From: DATBGS01 sp036557885 | Lineage (GTDB): Bacteria > Chloroflexota > Ktedonobacteria > Ktedonobacterales > DATBGS01 | Direction of reading: 5' to 3' | Assembly (NCBI GenBank): GCA_036557885.1 | Contig: DATBGS010000130.1 | Location: 10,496 to 74,495, forward strand | DNA length: 64,000 bases | Shown here: in pieces, positions 42,172 through 51,757 of the stretch | How the letters are laid out: the number at the start of each line of letters is the position of its first letter | How positions within the stretch are numbered: position 1 is the stretch's first letter | Notes under the pieces: generated by a model | Told to the model about the DNA's origin: nothing | What the model saw: only the letters and a program-made list of their open reading frames with translations | The model's database searches: none | Program-made: the position numbers and the translations under genes

Positions 42172-43902
42172 ATGGCCTACTATAAATTTGATGTCGTGAT
42201 TGTTGGCGCGGGCGGCGCGGGCCTGATGGCCGCGTGCCAGCTCGCCGGCAAAGCCAGCGTCGCGGTAATCTCCAAGCTCTACCCCACGCGCTCGCACACG
42301 GGCGCCGCGCAGGGCGGCGTGGCCGCCGCGCTGGGCAATAAAGAAGAAGATCACTGGCAGTGGCACATGTTCGACACCGTGAAAGGCGGCGATTATCTTG
42401 TGGATCAGGACGCCGCCGAGGTGCTGGCCCGCGAAGCCATTGACGCGGTGTACGACCTGGAGCACTGGGGGCTGCCCTTTAACCGCACCCCAGAAGGCCG
42501 CATTGACCAGCGGCGTTTTGGCGGGCACACGCGCAACTTTGGCGAGGGGCCAGTCATGCGCTCCTGCTACGCGGCTGACCGCACCGGCCATATGATCTTG
42601 CAGACCATGTATCAGCAGTCCATCAAAAATCAGGTGCGCTTCTTTAACGAGTATCTGGCGCTGGACCTGCTGATGAACGAGGGCGCCGTCAACGGCGTGG
42701 TCGCCATGTGCCTGCGTGATGGCGAGATACACACCTTCCATGCCAAAGCCGTGATGTTCGCCACTGGTGGCTACGGACGCGCCTGGCGCATCACCAGCAA
42801 CGCGCTGGCCTGCATGGGCGATGGCATGGCGATTGCCTACCGGCGGGGCATCCCGCTGGAAGACATGGAGATGTACCAGTTCCATCCCACCGGCCTCTAC
42901 AAAATTGGCGTCTTGCTCAGCGAGGCGGCGCGCGGCGAAGGCGGGATACTGCGCAACAGCGAGGGCGAGCGCTTTATGGAACGCTACGCGCCCACGATCA
43001 AAGACCTGGCCCCGCGCGATATGGTTTCGCGCTCTATCGTCAAGGAGGTCAAGGAGGGGCGCGGCGTGATGAAGGACAAGGACGCCATCTATCTCGACCT
43101 GACGCACCTGGGTAAAGCCGTGATTGACTCCAAACTGCCCGACATCACCGACTTTGCGCGCACCTATCTGGACATCGAGCCGATCACGCATCCGGTGCCC
43201 ATCCAGCCCACCGCGCACTACGCGATGGGCGGCATCCCCACCGATGTGGAAGGGCGCGTGGTGGTTGACGACCAGAAAACCATCATGCGCGGCTTTTACG
43301 CGGCAGGTGAGGTCGCCTGCGTCTCGGTGCATGGCGCCAACCGCCTGGGCACGAACTCGCTGGTGGACCTGATCGTCTTTGGGCGGCGCGCAGGCAAGCA
43401 TATCGCGCGCTTCATCCACGAAACCGACTTCGTGCCCCTGGCCGCTGAGCCAGAGAGTTATGCTCGCGAGATGGTCGCAAGCATTCGCTCGCGCGACAAG
43501 GGCGAGATGCAGGGGCCAATCCGCGAAGAACTGCGCAACAAGATGATGGAGGATGTGGGCGTGGTGCGCGACGAAGACAAGCTGCTGAACGCCCAGCGCA
43601 AGATTGCCGAACTCAAAGCGCGGCTGGAACAGGTCTACATTCAGGACAAGGGCCAGACCTTCAATACCGAACTGATGGAAGTGATCGAACTGGGCTTCCT
43701 GCTGGACTGCTCCGAGGCGACCATTGCGGGCGCCCTGGCACGCAAAGAGAGTCGCGGCGGGCACTACCGCGAGGATTTCCCAGACCGCGACGATAAAAAC
43801 TTCCTCAAACACACCCTGGCCTATCGCTCCGGCAAAGGCGTGGAGATTGAGTACAAGTCGGTGGTGCTGGGCACCTTTGAACCAAAAGAACGGAAATACT
43901 GA
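42172..43902 (+). CDS. sdhA: Succinate dehydrogenase flavoprotein subunit
   Basis: The 576-residue protein has the FAD-binding start DVVIVGAGGAGLMAA, the covalent-FAD motif RSHTGAAQGGVAAALG (the His takes FAD), HPTGLYKIGVL and the catalytic region PTAHYAMGGIPTD. It oxidises succinate to fumarate in the TCA cycle. A GGAGG SD lies ahead of the ATG. Confidence 0.97.
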   Translation: MAYYKFDVVIVGAGGAGLMAACQLAGKASVAVISKLYPTRSHTGAAQGGVAAALGNKEEDHWQWHMFDTVKGGDYLVDQDAAEVLAREAIDAVYDLEHWGLPFNRTPEGRIDQRRFGGHTRNFGEGPVMRSCYAADRTGHMILQTMYQQSIKNQVRFFNEYLALDLLMNEGAVNGVVAMCLRDGEIHTFHAKAVMFATGGYGRAWRITSNALACMGDGMAIAYRRGIPLEDMEMYQFHPTGLYKIGVLLSEAARGEGGILRNSEGERFMERYAPTIKDLAPRDMVSRSIVKEVKEGRGVMKDKDAIYLDLTHLGKAVIDSKLPDITDFARTYLDIEPITHPVPIQPTAHYAMGGIPTDVEGRVVVDDQKTIMRGFYAAGEVACVSVHGANRLGTNSLVDLIVFGRRAGKHIARFIHETDFVPLAAEPESYAREMVASIRSRDKGEMQGPIREELRNKMMEDVGVVRDEDKLLNAQRKIAELKARLEQVYIQDKGQTFNTELMEVIELGFLLDCSEATIAGALARKESRGGHYREDFPDRDDKNFLKHTLAYRSGKGVEIEYKSVVLGTFEPKERKY

Positions 43903-43916
43903 TCTGGGGGAACAAC

Positions 43917-44624
43917 GTGCAAATCACCGTAAAAATTAGACGGTTTGACCCCGATAAAGATAAGAAGCCGCACTGGGAAACCTACACCCTGGACGCCGAC
44001 CCGATGGACCGGTTCGTAGACGTGCTCAACGAAATTAAATGGAATCGTGATGGCACGCTCACCTATCGGCGCTCCTGCGTGCATGGCGTGTGCGGCTCGG
44101 ATGCCATGCGCATCAACGGGCGCAACATGCTGGCTTGCAAAGTGTTGGTACAAGACCTGGGCAGCAAGATCACCGTTGAGCCGATGCTGGGCTTTCCCGT
44201 CATCAAAGACATGGTGGTGGATATGGACCCCTTCTTCGAGAAATACGAGAAGGTGCTGCCCTATCTGGTCAACGACGAGCCAGCACCCTCCACCGAGCGC
44301 CTTCAGAGCCAGGAGGAGCGCGCCCGCTACGACGAGAGCACCAAGTGCATCCTGTGCGGCGCCTGCACCGGCTCCTGCCCGTCCATCTGGGCCAACCCCG
44401 ATTGGGTGGGGCCAGCCTCGATTGTCAACGCGCACCGCTTCATCTTTGACAGCCGTGACCGCGCGGGCATGCAGCGGCTCAATATCCTCAGTGATCGGCT
44501 GGGCGTCTGGCGCTGCCGCACCATCTTTAACTGCACCGAAGCCTGCCCACGCGACATTCCGGTGACAGATGTCATTGAAGAGGTCAAGCGCGCCATCGTC
44601 TACGGCGACACCAAAGGGGAGTAG
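43917..44624 (+). CDS. sdhB: Succinate dehydrogenase iron-sulfur subunit
   Basis: The 235-residue protein starts at GTG with GGGGG upstream. The 2Fe-2S site is CVHGVCGSDAM...LAC, with Asp at the third ligand as in E. coli SdhB. The 4Fe-4S and 3Fe-4S motifs are CILCGACTGSCP and CRTIFNCTEACP. It passes electrons from SdhA to the quinone site. Fourteen bases separate it from sdhA. Confidence 0.97.
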   Translation: MQITVKIRRFDPDKDKKPHWETYTLDADPMDRFVDVLNEIKWNRDGTLTYRRSCVHGVCGSDAMRINGRNMLACKVLVQDLGSKITVEPMLGFPVIKDMVVDMDPFFEKYEKVLPYLVNDEPAPSTERLQSQEERARYDESTKCILCGACTGSCPSIWANPDWVGPASIVNAHRFIFDSRDRAGMQRLNILSDRLGVWRCRTIFNCTEACPRDIPVTDVIEEVKRAIVYGDTKGE

Positions 44625-44632
44625 CGGCGTAG

Positions 44633-45883
44633 ATGCAGCAGGCTGAGAACAATAGCCTGTCGTTCTGGCAGGATGACGCGGGCAACCAGCAGCGCTACCG
44701 CGCCCTGGAGGGCGCAGCCCGCGTAGAGGTTGCCATAGTTGGCGGAGGCATCACTGGCACCGCTGCCGCGCTCTGGCTGGCGCGGGCGGGCAGGCGCGTG
44801 GCGCTGCTGGAGCAGGAAGTCATCGCGCACGGCGCCAGCGGGCGTAACGGCGGCTTTGTCGTCGCTGGCACCGTCCAGTCCTACGCACAGGCCATCGCCA
44901 GCTATGGCCGCGCAACGGCGCGGCGCCTCTTTGCCTTTAGCGTTGCCAACAATGCCACCGTGCGCGAGCTGGTTGCAGAACTGGACGCGCAAGGCTGGCA
45001 GACCGGCTTTCGCACATGCGGCTGCCTGCGCCTGGCCGATTCCCCCGAAGAACTGGCGCAGGTGCAGGCCACTGGCAACCTGCTCGTTGAGGATGGCTGG
45101 GAAGTGGAGCCGGTAAGCGAGCGCGACCTGCCGCACCGCCTCCAGGGGCACTATCTGGGCGGCCTCTTTCGCCCGCACGATGGCGAAGTGCAGCCCGCGC
45201 GCCTGGTGCTGGGGCTGGCGCACCTGGCAGCGCAGGCCGGAGCCAGCCTGTACGAGCGCACGCCCGCGCTGGAGATCAGCGAGAGCCGTTCGGGCGTCTC
45301 CATTACCACGCCACTGGGGACCATCCAGGCAGAAACCGTCATTTTTGCGGCTAATGCCTGGATGGGCAGACTGCTCGGCGGCCTGCCGCAGACGCCACCC
45401 GCGCTGGCAAGCCAGGTCGTCACGCCCACGCGCGGCCAGGTGCTTGCCACCGCGCCCATTGGGGAGCGCCTCTTTGAGCACACCATCTCCGCCCATCACG
45501 GCTACCAATACTACCGGCAGCTTCAGGATGGGCGGCTGATCATTGGTGGCTGGCGCGATCACGCGCCTGACATGGACCAGCGCGACCCCACGCAAGCTCC
45601 AACCGCTGCTGTGCAGGGGCAGCTTGACCGTTTTCTCTTTGATGTTCTCAAGCTGCCCGCTGACACCCCTATTACCCATCGCTGGGCCGGGCTGATGGCT
45701 TTCACGCCAGATAGTCTGCCAGTCGTGGGCTGGGCGCCGGGCAGCGAACGCATCTTGCTCTGCGGCGGCTATACCGGGCATGGCAACGCAATGGCCGTGC
45801 GCTGCGCGCGTGTGGCCGCTGATCTGGCGTGCAGGCAGCCCAATGATGAGGCGGAGCTATTCCGTCCCGAACGCATCCTCTGA
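44633..45883 (+). CDS. FAD-dependent oxidoreductase (DAO/glycine oxidase-like)
   Basis: The 416-residue protein has the Rossmann motif VAIVGGGITGTAAALWLA (about 33-50), GASGRNGGFV (FAD contact) and a C-terminal GYTGHGNAMAVR typical of DadA/PuuB-like enzymes. These oxidise amines or amino acids. It starts eight bases after sdhB, so it is probably the fifth gene of the sdh operon; a functional link to succinate dehydrogenase is not established. Confidence 0.88.
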   Translation: MQQAENNSLSFWQDDAGNQQRYRALEGAARVEVAIVGGGITGTAAALWLARAGRRVALLEQEVIAHGASGRNGGFVVAGTVQSYAQAIASYGRATARRLFAFSVANNATVRELVAELDAQGWQTGFRTCGCLRLADSPEELAQVQATGNLLVEDGWEVEPVSERDLPHRLQGHYLGGLFRPHDGEVQPARLVLGLAHLAAQAGASLYERTPALEISESRSGVSITTPLGTIQAETVIFAANAWMGRLLGGLPQTPPALASQVVTPTRGQVLATAPIGERLFEHTISAHHGYQYYRQLQDGRLIIGGWRDHAPDMDQRDPTQAPTAAVQGQLDRFLFDVLKLPADTPITHRWAGLMAFTPDSLPVVGWAPGSERILLCGGYTGHGNAMAVRCARVAADLACRQPNDEAELFRPERIL

Positions 45884-45886
45884 CGC

Positions 45887-45915
45887 GCCGCCAGCGTTTT
45901 ACCTGCACTGGCGGC
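45887..45915 (+). terminator. Hairpin ending the sdh operon
   Basis: GCCGCCAG / CTGGCGGC, 8 bp with a 13-base loop, right after the oxidoreductase stop. There is no T-run. Confidence 0.45.
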
Positions 45916-46053
45916 GTTGTGGCGGCACCATTGTACTTTGCCGCGCTGCTCCACAGAGACACGCCAGTGACCAGCTCCAAACACAGCAAAAGAGCCTCTG
46001 CTGTGGTAAGATGCCTTTCTACCAGTTCGTTGTACTCTTCAGAGGTTCTACGT

Positions 46054-47439
46054 ATGCTCACCCAGGAAACACCCCCAGACATCAGCGCGGAAATGGCGGC
46101 CAGCGTTGCCGAACGTGACCTCCATTTCCGCTGGAATTTTAGCGTGCTGGGGTTCGACATCGCCCTGTTTGTGCTGGCGCTCAATATCAGTTCGGCCTAT
46201 GTTGTCCTGCCGCTGTTTGTCTATCACCTCTCCAGCGGCTCCAACTTTGCCACATCGCTAATTCCTGCGGTGCGGGCACTGGGCAGCTTTGGGCCGCAGT
46301 TGCTGGTGGCCGATGCCATCGAACACATGCGGCGTACCAAACCCATCCTGCTCTTTATCACTGTTTTTGAGCGCGTGCCATTCCTGATTCTGGCACTGGC
46401 AGCCGTCGCGCTGGCGGGCGGGCATCCCACGCTGCTCCTGATCTTATTCTTTCTCTTAATCTTCGTGCAGACGCTCGGCGGAGGGTTTTCGTTTCCTCCC
46501 TGGCTGGACCTCGTGGCACGCGCGGTGCCCGATAACTGGCGCGGGCGCTTCTTTGGTCTATCGAGTGGCCTGGGAAGCTTTCTGGGCATTGGTGGCGCGG
46601 CCATCGCCACCCTCATTCTCTCATCGTCGGCCATCGGCTATCCGAATACTTTTGCCCTCTGCTTCACCCTGACCTTTAGCGTGATGGTCGTCTCGTTCAT
46701 CTGCCTCTCGCTGGCCCGCGAGCCGCACCGTATTCCACATCCGAAGGCGCAGCGGGCGCAGCGCAAAGCCGCCGGAGAAAGCGGGCCGCGTGGCTGGCTG
46801 CGCATTACGCGCCAGGACCGCAGCTTCCGCATGCTGCTCATTGCCAATGGCATCACCGGCGCGGCAGGCATGGCGATAGGGCTCTTTGCTGTTGCCGCCA
46901 AAAGCATCGCGCACCTCACCGATGCTCAGGCCAGCATTCAGAACAACGTGCTGGCGCTCTCCTCAGCGCTCAGCTATTTTCTGCTTGGCTGGGTGGGTGA
47001 TCGCTATGGACATCGCCTGGTGCTGGAAATTGGCTCGCTGGCAACCGGCGCTGCCGCCTTGCTCGCTTTCTTTGCCCACAGTCAACTGCTGTTTATTGGC
47101 GTTTTTCTGCTCACCGGCCTGGGCCTCTCGGCTACCTTCCTGGCGCAGCTTGCTTTTGTGGTGGAGTTTGGCACGCCAGAAACCCGCCCGACGTATATCG
47201 CCCTCTCAGCCGTCGCGTATGCGCCTTTTGCCACCTTTGCGCCCATCCTGGGCGGTTGGCTGGCGGACCATGTGGGCTATGGCCCGCCATTTTTGCTGGC
47301 GGGCGTGCTTGGCCTCGTGGGTCTGGTCGTCTATCGGCTCCTGGTGCCCGATCCACGCATGGAAGCGCGGCAGGCCGCAGCCGAAAGCCTTACGCAAAGC
47401 GAGCCGGTGACTTCAACCGGGCACAAGGGCACGCCCTAG
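46054..47439 (+). CDS. MFS transporter
   Basis: The 461-residue protein has 12 predicted membrane segments in two six-segment halves. Conserved loop 2-3/8-9 features are partly visible (GWVGDRYGHRLVLEIG in the second half). Start 46054 has AGAGG nine bases upstream. The substrate cannot be inferred. Confidence 0.85.
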   Translation: MLTQETPPDISAEMAASVAERDLHFRWNFSVLGFDIALFVLALNISSAYVVLPLFVYHLSSGSNFATSLIPAVRALGSFGPQLLVADAIEHMRRTKPILLFITVFERVPFLILALAAVALAGGHPTLLLILFFLLIFVQTLGGGFSFPPWLDLVARAVPDNWRGRFFGLSSGLGSFLGIGGAAIATLILSSSAIGYPNTFALCFTLTFSVMVVSFICLSLAREPHRIPHPKAQRAQRKAAGESGPRGWLRITRQDRSFRMLLIANGITGAAGMAIGLFAVAAKSIAHLTDAQASIQNNVLALSSALSYFLLGWVGDRYGHRLVLEIGSLATGAAALLAFFAHSQLLFIGVFLLTGLGLSATFLAQLAFVVEFGTPETRPTYIALSAVAYAPFATFAPILGGWLADHVGYGPPFLLAGVLGLVGLVVYRLLVPDPRMEARQAAAESLTQSEPVTSTGHKGTP

Positions 47440-47443
47440 CGCA

Positions 47444-47472
47444 TTGTGCTTTTCGCGCCGCCATGCTACAAT
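47444..47472 (+). promoter_or_regulatory. Promoter of the QW-repeat gene
   Basis: TTGTGC, 17 bases, TACAAT, about 67 bases before the ATG. Confidence 0.65.
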
Positions 47473-47539
47473 AGGCGCATCTGCTCAGGCTCAAGCAACC
47501 CAGGAACACCCCTGACTTCGGGGGAGGAGGCACGGCCAG

Positions 47540-48385
47540 ATGCGTCAGGCTGATTCTGAAACCACCGCAAGAAGCAAAACACCCAAAAAGGTCAATCTGC
47601 CCCTGGCAATGGCGTATATTCGGCAGCACGCCACGCCCGTTGAGCTTGCCCGCCTCCAGCGGGCGCTTGGCGAGCCTGCCGCCGTTGAAGAAGCTGAAAA
47701 GCAGGTGGCGGCCCTCCAGAACCCCGATGGCGGCTGGCCGCATCGTCAGGAGGCTGGCTTACCTAGCAGCCTGGCAGCCACCCACCACACCCTGACCTGG
47801 CTGAACGAGCTAGGACTGCGCCAGAGCAGCATTGCCCAGCACGCGCTGGACTATCTATTGAGCAGCCAGCAGCCCGATGGAAGCTGGCGCGAAAGCGACG
47901 CCATCCTCGCGCTGCATCCCCCGCCCTGGATGTCGCCCGAAAACGACATGGCGAACGCCTATCTCACCGCAGATTCGGCCTACCACCTGGCGGTGGGCCG
48001 CGACCCTGAACTGGAAGCCGTTGCCGAGGCGTGTAATTATCTCTATCAGCTTGAACTGGAAGAACAGTATCCGCAAACGACCTGGATTATGGGCGCGCTC
48101 TTCACCATTGTGGAAGGTGAAGACTCCGAAGTAGCCCAGGCCACGCGCGAGTATCTGCTCCAGCGGCTGGACCGCCACTGGGATGCCGGGGCACTAGCCT
48201 GGCTGCTCAACACCTACTTTGGCGCCGGAATCGCGCCCACGATGCCGCTGCTCGTCAAGGCGCGCGAGCTTCTGGAAAAGACTCAAAAGCCCAACGGCAG
48301 TTTCAGCAGCGATGACGGCGATGGCTTTGCGTTGGATGTCACCATCCAGGCGGTACGCGCTTTGCAGCACGCGGGCACCTCCTGA
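47540..48385 (+). CDS. Terpene-cyclase/prenyltransferase-type alpha-toroid repeat protein
   Basis: The 281-residue protein has at least three QW-like motifs: QNPDGGW, QQPDGSW and QKPNGSF. These mark the alpha/alpha barrel of squalene-hopene cyclases and prenyltransferase beta subunits. It is less than half the length of a hopene cyclase and lacks DxDD, so it is unlikely to cyclise squalene by itself. It might be a single-domain toroid with another role. GGAGGAGG precedes the ATG. Confidence 0.75.
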   Translation: MRQADSETTARSKTPKKVNLPLAMAYIRQHATPVELARLQRALGEPAAVEEAEKQVAALQNPDGGWPHRQEAGLPSSLAATHHTLTWLNELGLRQSSIAQHALDYLLSSQQPDGSWRESDAILALHPPPWMSPENDMANAYLTADSAYHLAVGRDPELEAVAEACNYLYQLELEEQYPQTTWIMGALFTIVEGEDSEVAQATREYLLQRLDRHWDAGALAWLLNTYFGAGIAPTMPLLVKARELLEKTQKPNGSFSSDDGDGFALDVTIQAVRALQHAGTS

Positions 48386-48582
48386 AGGAGCATGCCCACT
48401 TTTTATGCCTGCCAAAAGCCGTTCTTGCTCGTTATATCATCAGGAATATTTTATTATTGTGCGCCAGCGTGACATGAAGCCTTGTATAGCCCGCTGCCCG
48501 TCAGCAACAAGCGCCAGGATGCGCCAGTCTGTGTGTTTTGCATCCAGCCCGGCGGGTGGGAGAACATCAGGGGAGAGAATAC

Positions 48583-48954
48583 ATGACCACTTTTACAGTA
48601 ATTTTGATTGTGATTAGCTCGTGCGCCTGCTTGATCAATGTTGGCCTGGGGCTGTGGCATCGCCAACGGGCGTGGGTGCTGCCGGTGCGCCTGGTGGCCG
48701 GAGTCGTCAGCTTTGCTCCGCTCGCTGGATTGGTCGTCTCGCGCGCGTATGTGCTGCATCTGGGCGACAAATTGGGGCTTAACACCCTCACCAACGCCTT
48801 TATCGCCATTGGCGTCTTCATTGCCCTGACCCTGATGGTCCCCTCCTGGATTGATCACCAACCCAAGAAGACCGCCGACAATGAGGGCAAGGAACAAAAA
48901 GTCGGTCACGGCAAGGTCCGCTTTATTAATGGCTCAGATGAGTGGGTCAATTAA
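48583..48954 (+). CDS. Small membrane protein, unknown
   Basis: The 123-residue product has three hydrophobic segments (about 4-24, 33-55 and 70-90) and a charged tail rich in K, E and G. GGGGAGAG precedes the ATG at 48583. No family recognised. Confidence 0.65.
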   Translation: MTTFTVILIVISSCACLINVGLGLWHRQRAWVLPVRLVAGVVSFAPLAGLVVSRAYVLHLGDKLGLNTLTNAFIAIGVFIALTLMVPSWIDHQPKKTADNEGKEQKVGHGKVRFINGSDEWVN

Positions 48955-49314
48955 AGACCCATAATCCTCCCCGCCAGTTGCCAGCACTGCCCTCAAGTAG
49001 ACCTGGGGGCATCTTTCTCCTTGTTCTCTGCTATCCTGACTTGAGCAAAAACTCCCTCTAAAAAAGCCTCTCTTCGCCTCTTTCTCCCCCTTGCTGCTTC
49101 GCAAGAGACGCCAGGACACCCATCCATACTCAAACTGGCGAATTTCGCGCCAAAAACGTTTTTCTTGTGCAATAAGACATGTTATACTGTACCTATGGCT
49201 TAATCTGATCAAAAGCAGCAGACTATCTCTGGAGCAACACGGTATGAACCAGGCAGCAGCGTCCTGGTCGTGAGTCAGGACGCTCGTCACCAGAAAGCAT
49301 GGAGGAGCATCCGC
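48955..49314. other. Intergenic region upstream of the kinase gene
   Basis: No gene seen. A TATACT at 49183-49188 could be the -10 of the kinase promoter; the best -35 (TTTCTT, 16 bases) is poor. Confidence 0.4.
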
Positions 49315-50490
49315 ATGGATCGTCATTCTGATCAGCAACCGCGCGACCTGAACACCAATCCTCAGCCTGGTAATTCACGCTATGTGAGGCATTCCACCGA
49401 CCCACTTCTGGGCCAGCAAATGGGAAGCTACCGCCTGATTCGCCCCTTGGGGAGCGGGGGCGGCGCCGTTATTTATCTAGGCGAGCATACCCTGGTGCCT
49501 GCCACACACGCGGCCATCAAAATCCCCAAAGAGAAATTCAATCCTAAAGAAATCCAGCACTTCTGCGATGAAGCCAGCACCCTCTTTCTCATGATTCACC
49601 CCCATATCACCCGTGTCCTGGACTTCGGCGTCGAAGGGGTCACGCCCTATCTGGTGCTGGATTACGCCCCGCGCGGCACCCTACGCGAAAGCCATCCCAG
49701 GGGCCAGCGGGTACCACTGGAAGACATCATCTCCTATGTCAATCAAATTGCCTCGGCGCTGCAATACGCCCACGACCAGCGCATCATTCACCGCGACATC
49801 AAGCCGGAGAATCTGCTGCTGGGGCGCTCAGGCGAAGTGCTCTTGACCGACTTCGGCATTGCGATCAGGGCGCACAGCACCATCTCCCAGAGCGAACAGC
49901 ACATTGGTGGAACCGTCACCTACATGGCTCCAGAGCAATGTATAGGCAAGGCATGCCCCGCCAGCGATCAATATGCGCTGGGCATCCTGGTCTATGAGTG
50001 GCTGTGTGGTCAACCTCCCTTCCAGGGCGATACCTCGTTGGAGGTTGCCATGCAACATGGCATGAAAACTCCCCCTTTGCTCCATACACTGCTGCCAGAA
50101 GTGTTCCCAGCGGTTGAGCAGGTGGTGCATCGGGCGTTGGCAAAAACGCCAGAAGAACGTTTTCCCACCGTGCAAGCCTTTGCCGAAGCGCTGGAATGGG
50201 CAGCGCTGGAAGAGGCCAGCCTCTCTGCCTCTCCCCCTCTCGCAGCCCCCTCCGTCTCTTCACAGGAACCCGTCCCCGTCGCCCCCGCGCCTGCTCAGCA
50301 ACAAGCGCCAAAGCGTCGGTCACTTTGGAACAGCACTTACTGGCTGCGTCTGGGCGTGAGCATGCTGGTGACAGGCGTGGTGGCGATTTTGCTCGCTGGC
50401 ACCGCGACTCTCTCGCCCGGCTTGATTATTGGCGGATTGCTGATGGGCCTGGGGATTCTTGTGGTCTGGGTTTCCACCCGGTTCGCGTGA
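49315..50490 (+). CDS. Membrane Ser/Thr protein kinase (PknB-like)
   Basis: The 391-residue protein has a Hanks-type kinase domain at about 35-300: glycine loop GSGGGAVIYLG, AIKIPK (ATP Lys), catalytic loop HRDIKPENLL, DFGIA and APE (MAPEQ). A proline/alanine-rich linker and two C-terminal membrane segments follow, with no extracellular sensor domain (PASTA or similar). GGAGG lies nine bases upstream of 49315; an ATG at 49270 is less likely. A terminator follows at 50512. Confidence 0.92.
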   Translation: MDRHSDQQPRDLNTNPQPGNSRYVRHSTDPLLGQQMGSYRLIRPLGSGGGAVIYLGEHTLVPATHAAIKIPKEKFNPKEIQHFCDEASTLFLMIHPHITRVLDFGVEGVTPYLVLDYAPRGTLRESHPRGQRVPLEDIISYVNQIASALQYAHDQRIIHRDIKPENLLLGRSGEVLLTDFGIAIRAHSTISQSEQHIGGTVTYMAPEQCIGKACPASDQYALGILVYEWLCGQPPFQGDTSLEVAMQHGMKTPPLLHTLLPEVFPAVEQVVHRALAKTPEERFPTVQAFAEALEWAALEEASLSASPPLAAPSVSSQEPVPVAPAPAQQQAPKRRSLWNSTYWLRLGVSMLVTGVVAILLAGTATLSPGLIIGGLLMGLGILVVWVSTRFA

Positions 50491-50511
50491 GCAATGGAAG
50501 CAACGCAGGAA

Positions 50512-50544
50512 GCCCGCAGCCACATAGTAGCTGCGGGCCTTTTT
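50512..50544 (+). terminator. Rho-independent terminator of the kinase gene
   Basis: A perfect 9-bp stem GCCCGCAGC/GCTGCGGGC with 9-base loop, then CTTTTT. It is between convergent genes. Confidence 0.9.
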
Positions 50545-50566
50545 CCTATCTTTGCGAATGCGTTGC

Positions 50567-51379
50567 TTAACGGTTCACAATGACCGTCGTTCCATTGGGC
50601 GCCCAGTTATAGAGCCAGATGATCGCATCAAGCGCTGCCGTGATACAGCCATGTGTCCCCGTTAGCCAGCCAAACTTGGGGTCTTGATGGGGCACGTTGG
50701 TGCCAGGCCCGAAGACAGAACGCCAGGAGGAATCATGGATGTAGTATCCACCAACGCGCCAGCCCATTGCATAGTTGATGAAGGTGGGTGGGTAATAGTA
50801 GGGGCTGCCTTTCGGCCAGGGAGAATAGAAGATGGTTGGGTGCTTGTGGCTAAAGATGTGATAGGTGCCAGTGGGCGTCACCAGGCCAGGCTGCGCGGTC
50901 GTGACCGCAGCATTAAAGACCTGCTGTCCATTGTCATACGCATAGAGCCACTGCTTGGAGATATAGACCACAATCACTTTTCCATTGGCACTGGGCGCCG
51001 GCCCCCCACTGCTTCCATTTTGCTCCACCAGACCCGAATAGATGAAGAGCGGTGCCGAAAGCATGGGTGAGATGCGGTACCAGAGATTGCCTGCCCAGGC
51101 AGAACTCCCTGTCACCTGCGCGTACACGGTGACCACCGTTCCGGCGGCGGCAACATTCTTAATGGAAGCGCTTGTATCTGGGGCACTGCGCACATTCGCG
51201 TCACTGGTAACTGTCCCCTGGAACAAGGCAACGCTTCCGCTGCTGATGTGGCTTGAGGCGGGCTTGAGCGCCCTCCCAGAGCTTTGGGTGCTTGCCAGCG
51301 CGGGGGTCAGCGTCAGGAACAGCGCCAGCGTCAGGGCAGCGAGCAAAGAAAAAGTCCAGCGAGTCAGGGTACGCTTCAT
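50567..51379 (-). CDS. L,D-transpeptidase (YkuD) with SH3b-like domain
   Basis: The 270-residue protein begins with a signal peptide (MKRTLTRWTF, then a hydrophobic core ending near ALA). Residues 55-130 look like a bacterial SH3 domain (NVRSAPDTSASI). The YkuD domain (about 140-270) has the catalytic motif GTHGCI, with the conserved Cys and His. It probably forms 3-3 cross-links in peptidoglycan or anchors proteins outside the membrane. Start 51379 follows GAGGGAAG. The promoter is at 51606-51578. Confidence 0.9.
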   Translation of the reverse strand: MKRTLTRWTFSLLAALTLALFLTLTPALASTQSSGRALKPASSHISSGSVALFQGTVTSDANVRSAPDTSASIKNVAAAGTVVTVYAQVTGSSAWAGNLWYRISPMLSAPLFIYSGLVEQNGSSGGPAPSANGKVIVVYISKQWLYAYDNGQQVFNAAVTTAQPGLVTPTGTYHIFSHKHPTIFYSPWPKGSPYYYPPTFINYAMGWRVGGYYIHDSSWRSVFGPGTNVPHQDPKFGWLTGTHGCITAALDAIIWLYNWAPNGTTVIVNR

Positions 51380-51528
51380 ACGATCTTCCCTCATTTGGTT
51401 CATAGAATATCGAGAAAGGCGACAGGCACGCGGCACACCTCGCCCACATGATGGCCGCAGGGTCACGGATGGACCGGCTTCACCCCCTTGTCAGCAGATG
51501 GAAGACGCGATTCCGCGTGAGCCAGAGA

Positions 51529-51551
51529 AAGAGAAGAGAAGAGAAGAGAAA
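51529..51551. repeat. AGAGA/GAGAA simple-sequence tract in the L,D-transpeptidase leader
   Basis: About four units of GAGAA (TTCTC on the mRNA strand) lie between the promoter and the start codon. Repeat number could vary by slippage. Confidence 0.6.
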
Positions 51552-51577
51552 ACAGTGATATGTCTGGCATCTCATCT

Positions 51578-51606
51578 ATTGTAGCAGGGTTGGTGATTGC
51601 TGTCCA
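51578..51606 (-). promoter_or_regulatory. Promoter of the L,D-transpeptidase
   Basis: The minus strand has TGGACA, 17 bases, TACAAT, with TGC just before the -10 (extended). Transcription starts near 51571, giving a leader of about 190 bases. Confidence 0.75.
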
Positions 51607-51692
51607 GTCCTTTAGGCCACTGCTCCTATTTTTTTCTTAAGTTTCCCCAAGGAGCCAAAAAACGCATCTTTGGAAAACACGCCTTCGGGGTA

Positions 51693-51728
51693 GAAAACTG
51701 GACCGCTCTCTTGAGCAGAGCGGTCCAG
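51693..51728 (-). terminator. Terminator of the Tad pilus operon
   Basis: A perfect 12-bp stem CTGGACCGCTCT with 7-base loop is followed on the minus strand by TTTTC. It lies 30 bases past the tadC stop. Confidence 0.85.
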
Positions 51729-51757
51729 TGGTTGCAGCGGGTAAGAACGTGCCAGGT

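Noticed and set aside
43917..44624. SdhB missing a cluster cysteine
   Set aside because: Asp at the third 2Fe-2S ligand is also found in E. coli SdhB, so it is not a defect.
49030..49060. Second HAIR-like site (CTTGAGC...CTCC)
   Set aside because: Spacing between half sites is wrong and the right half is missing.
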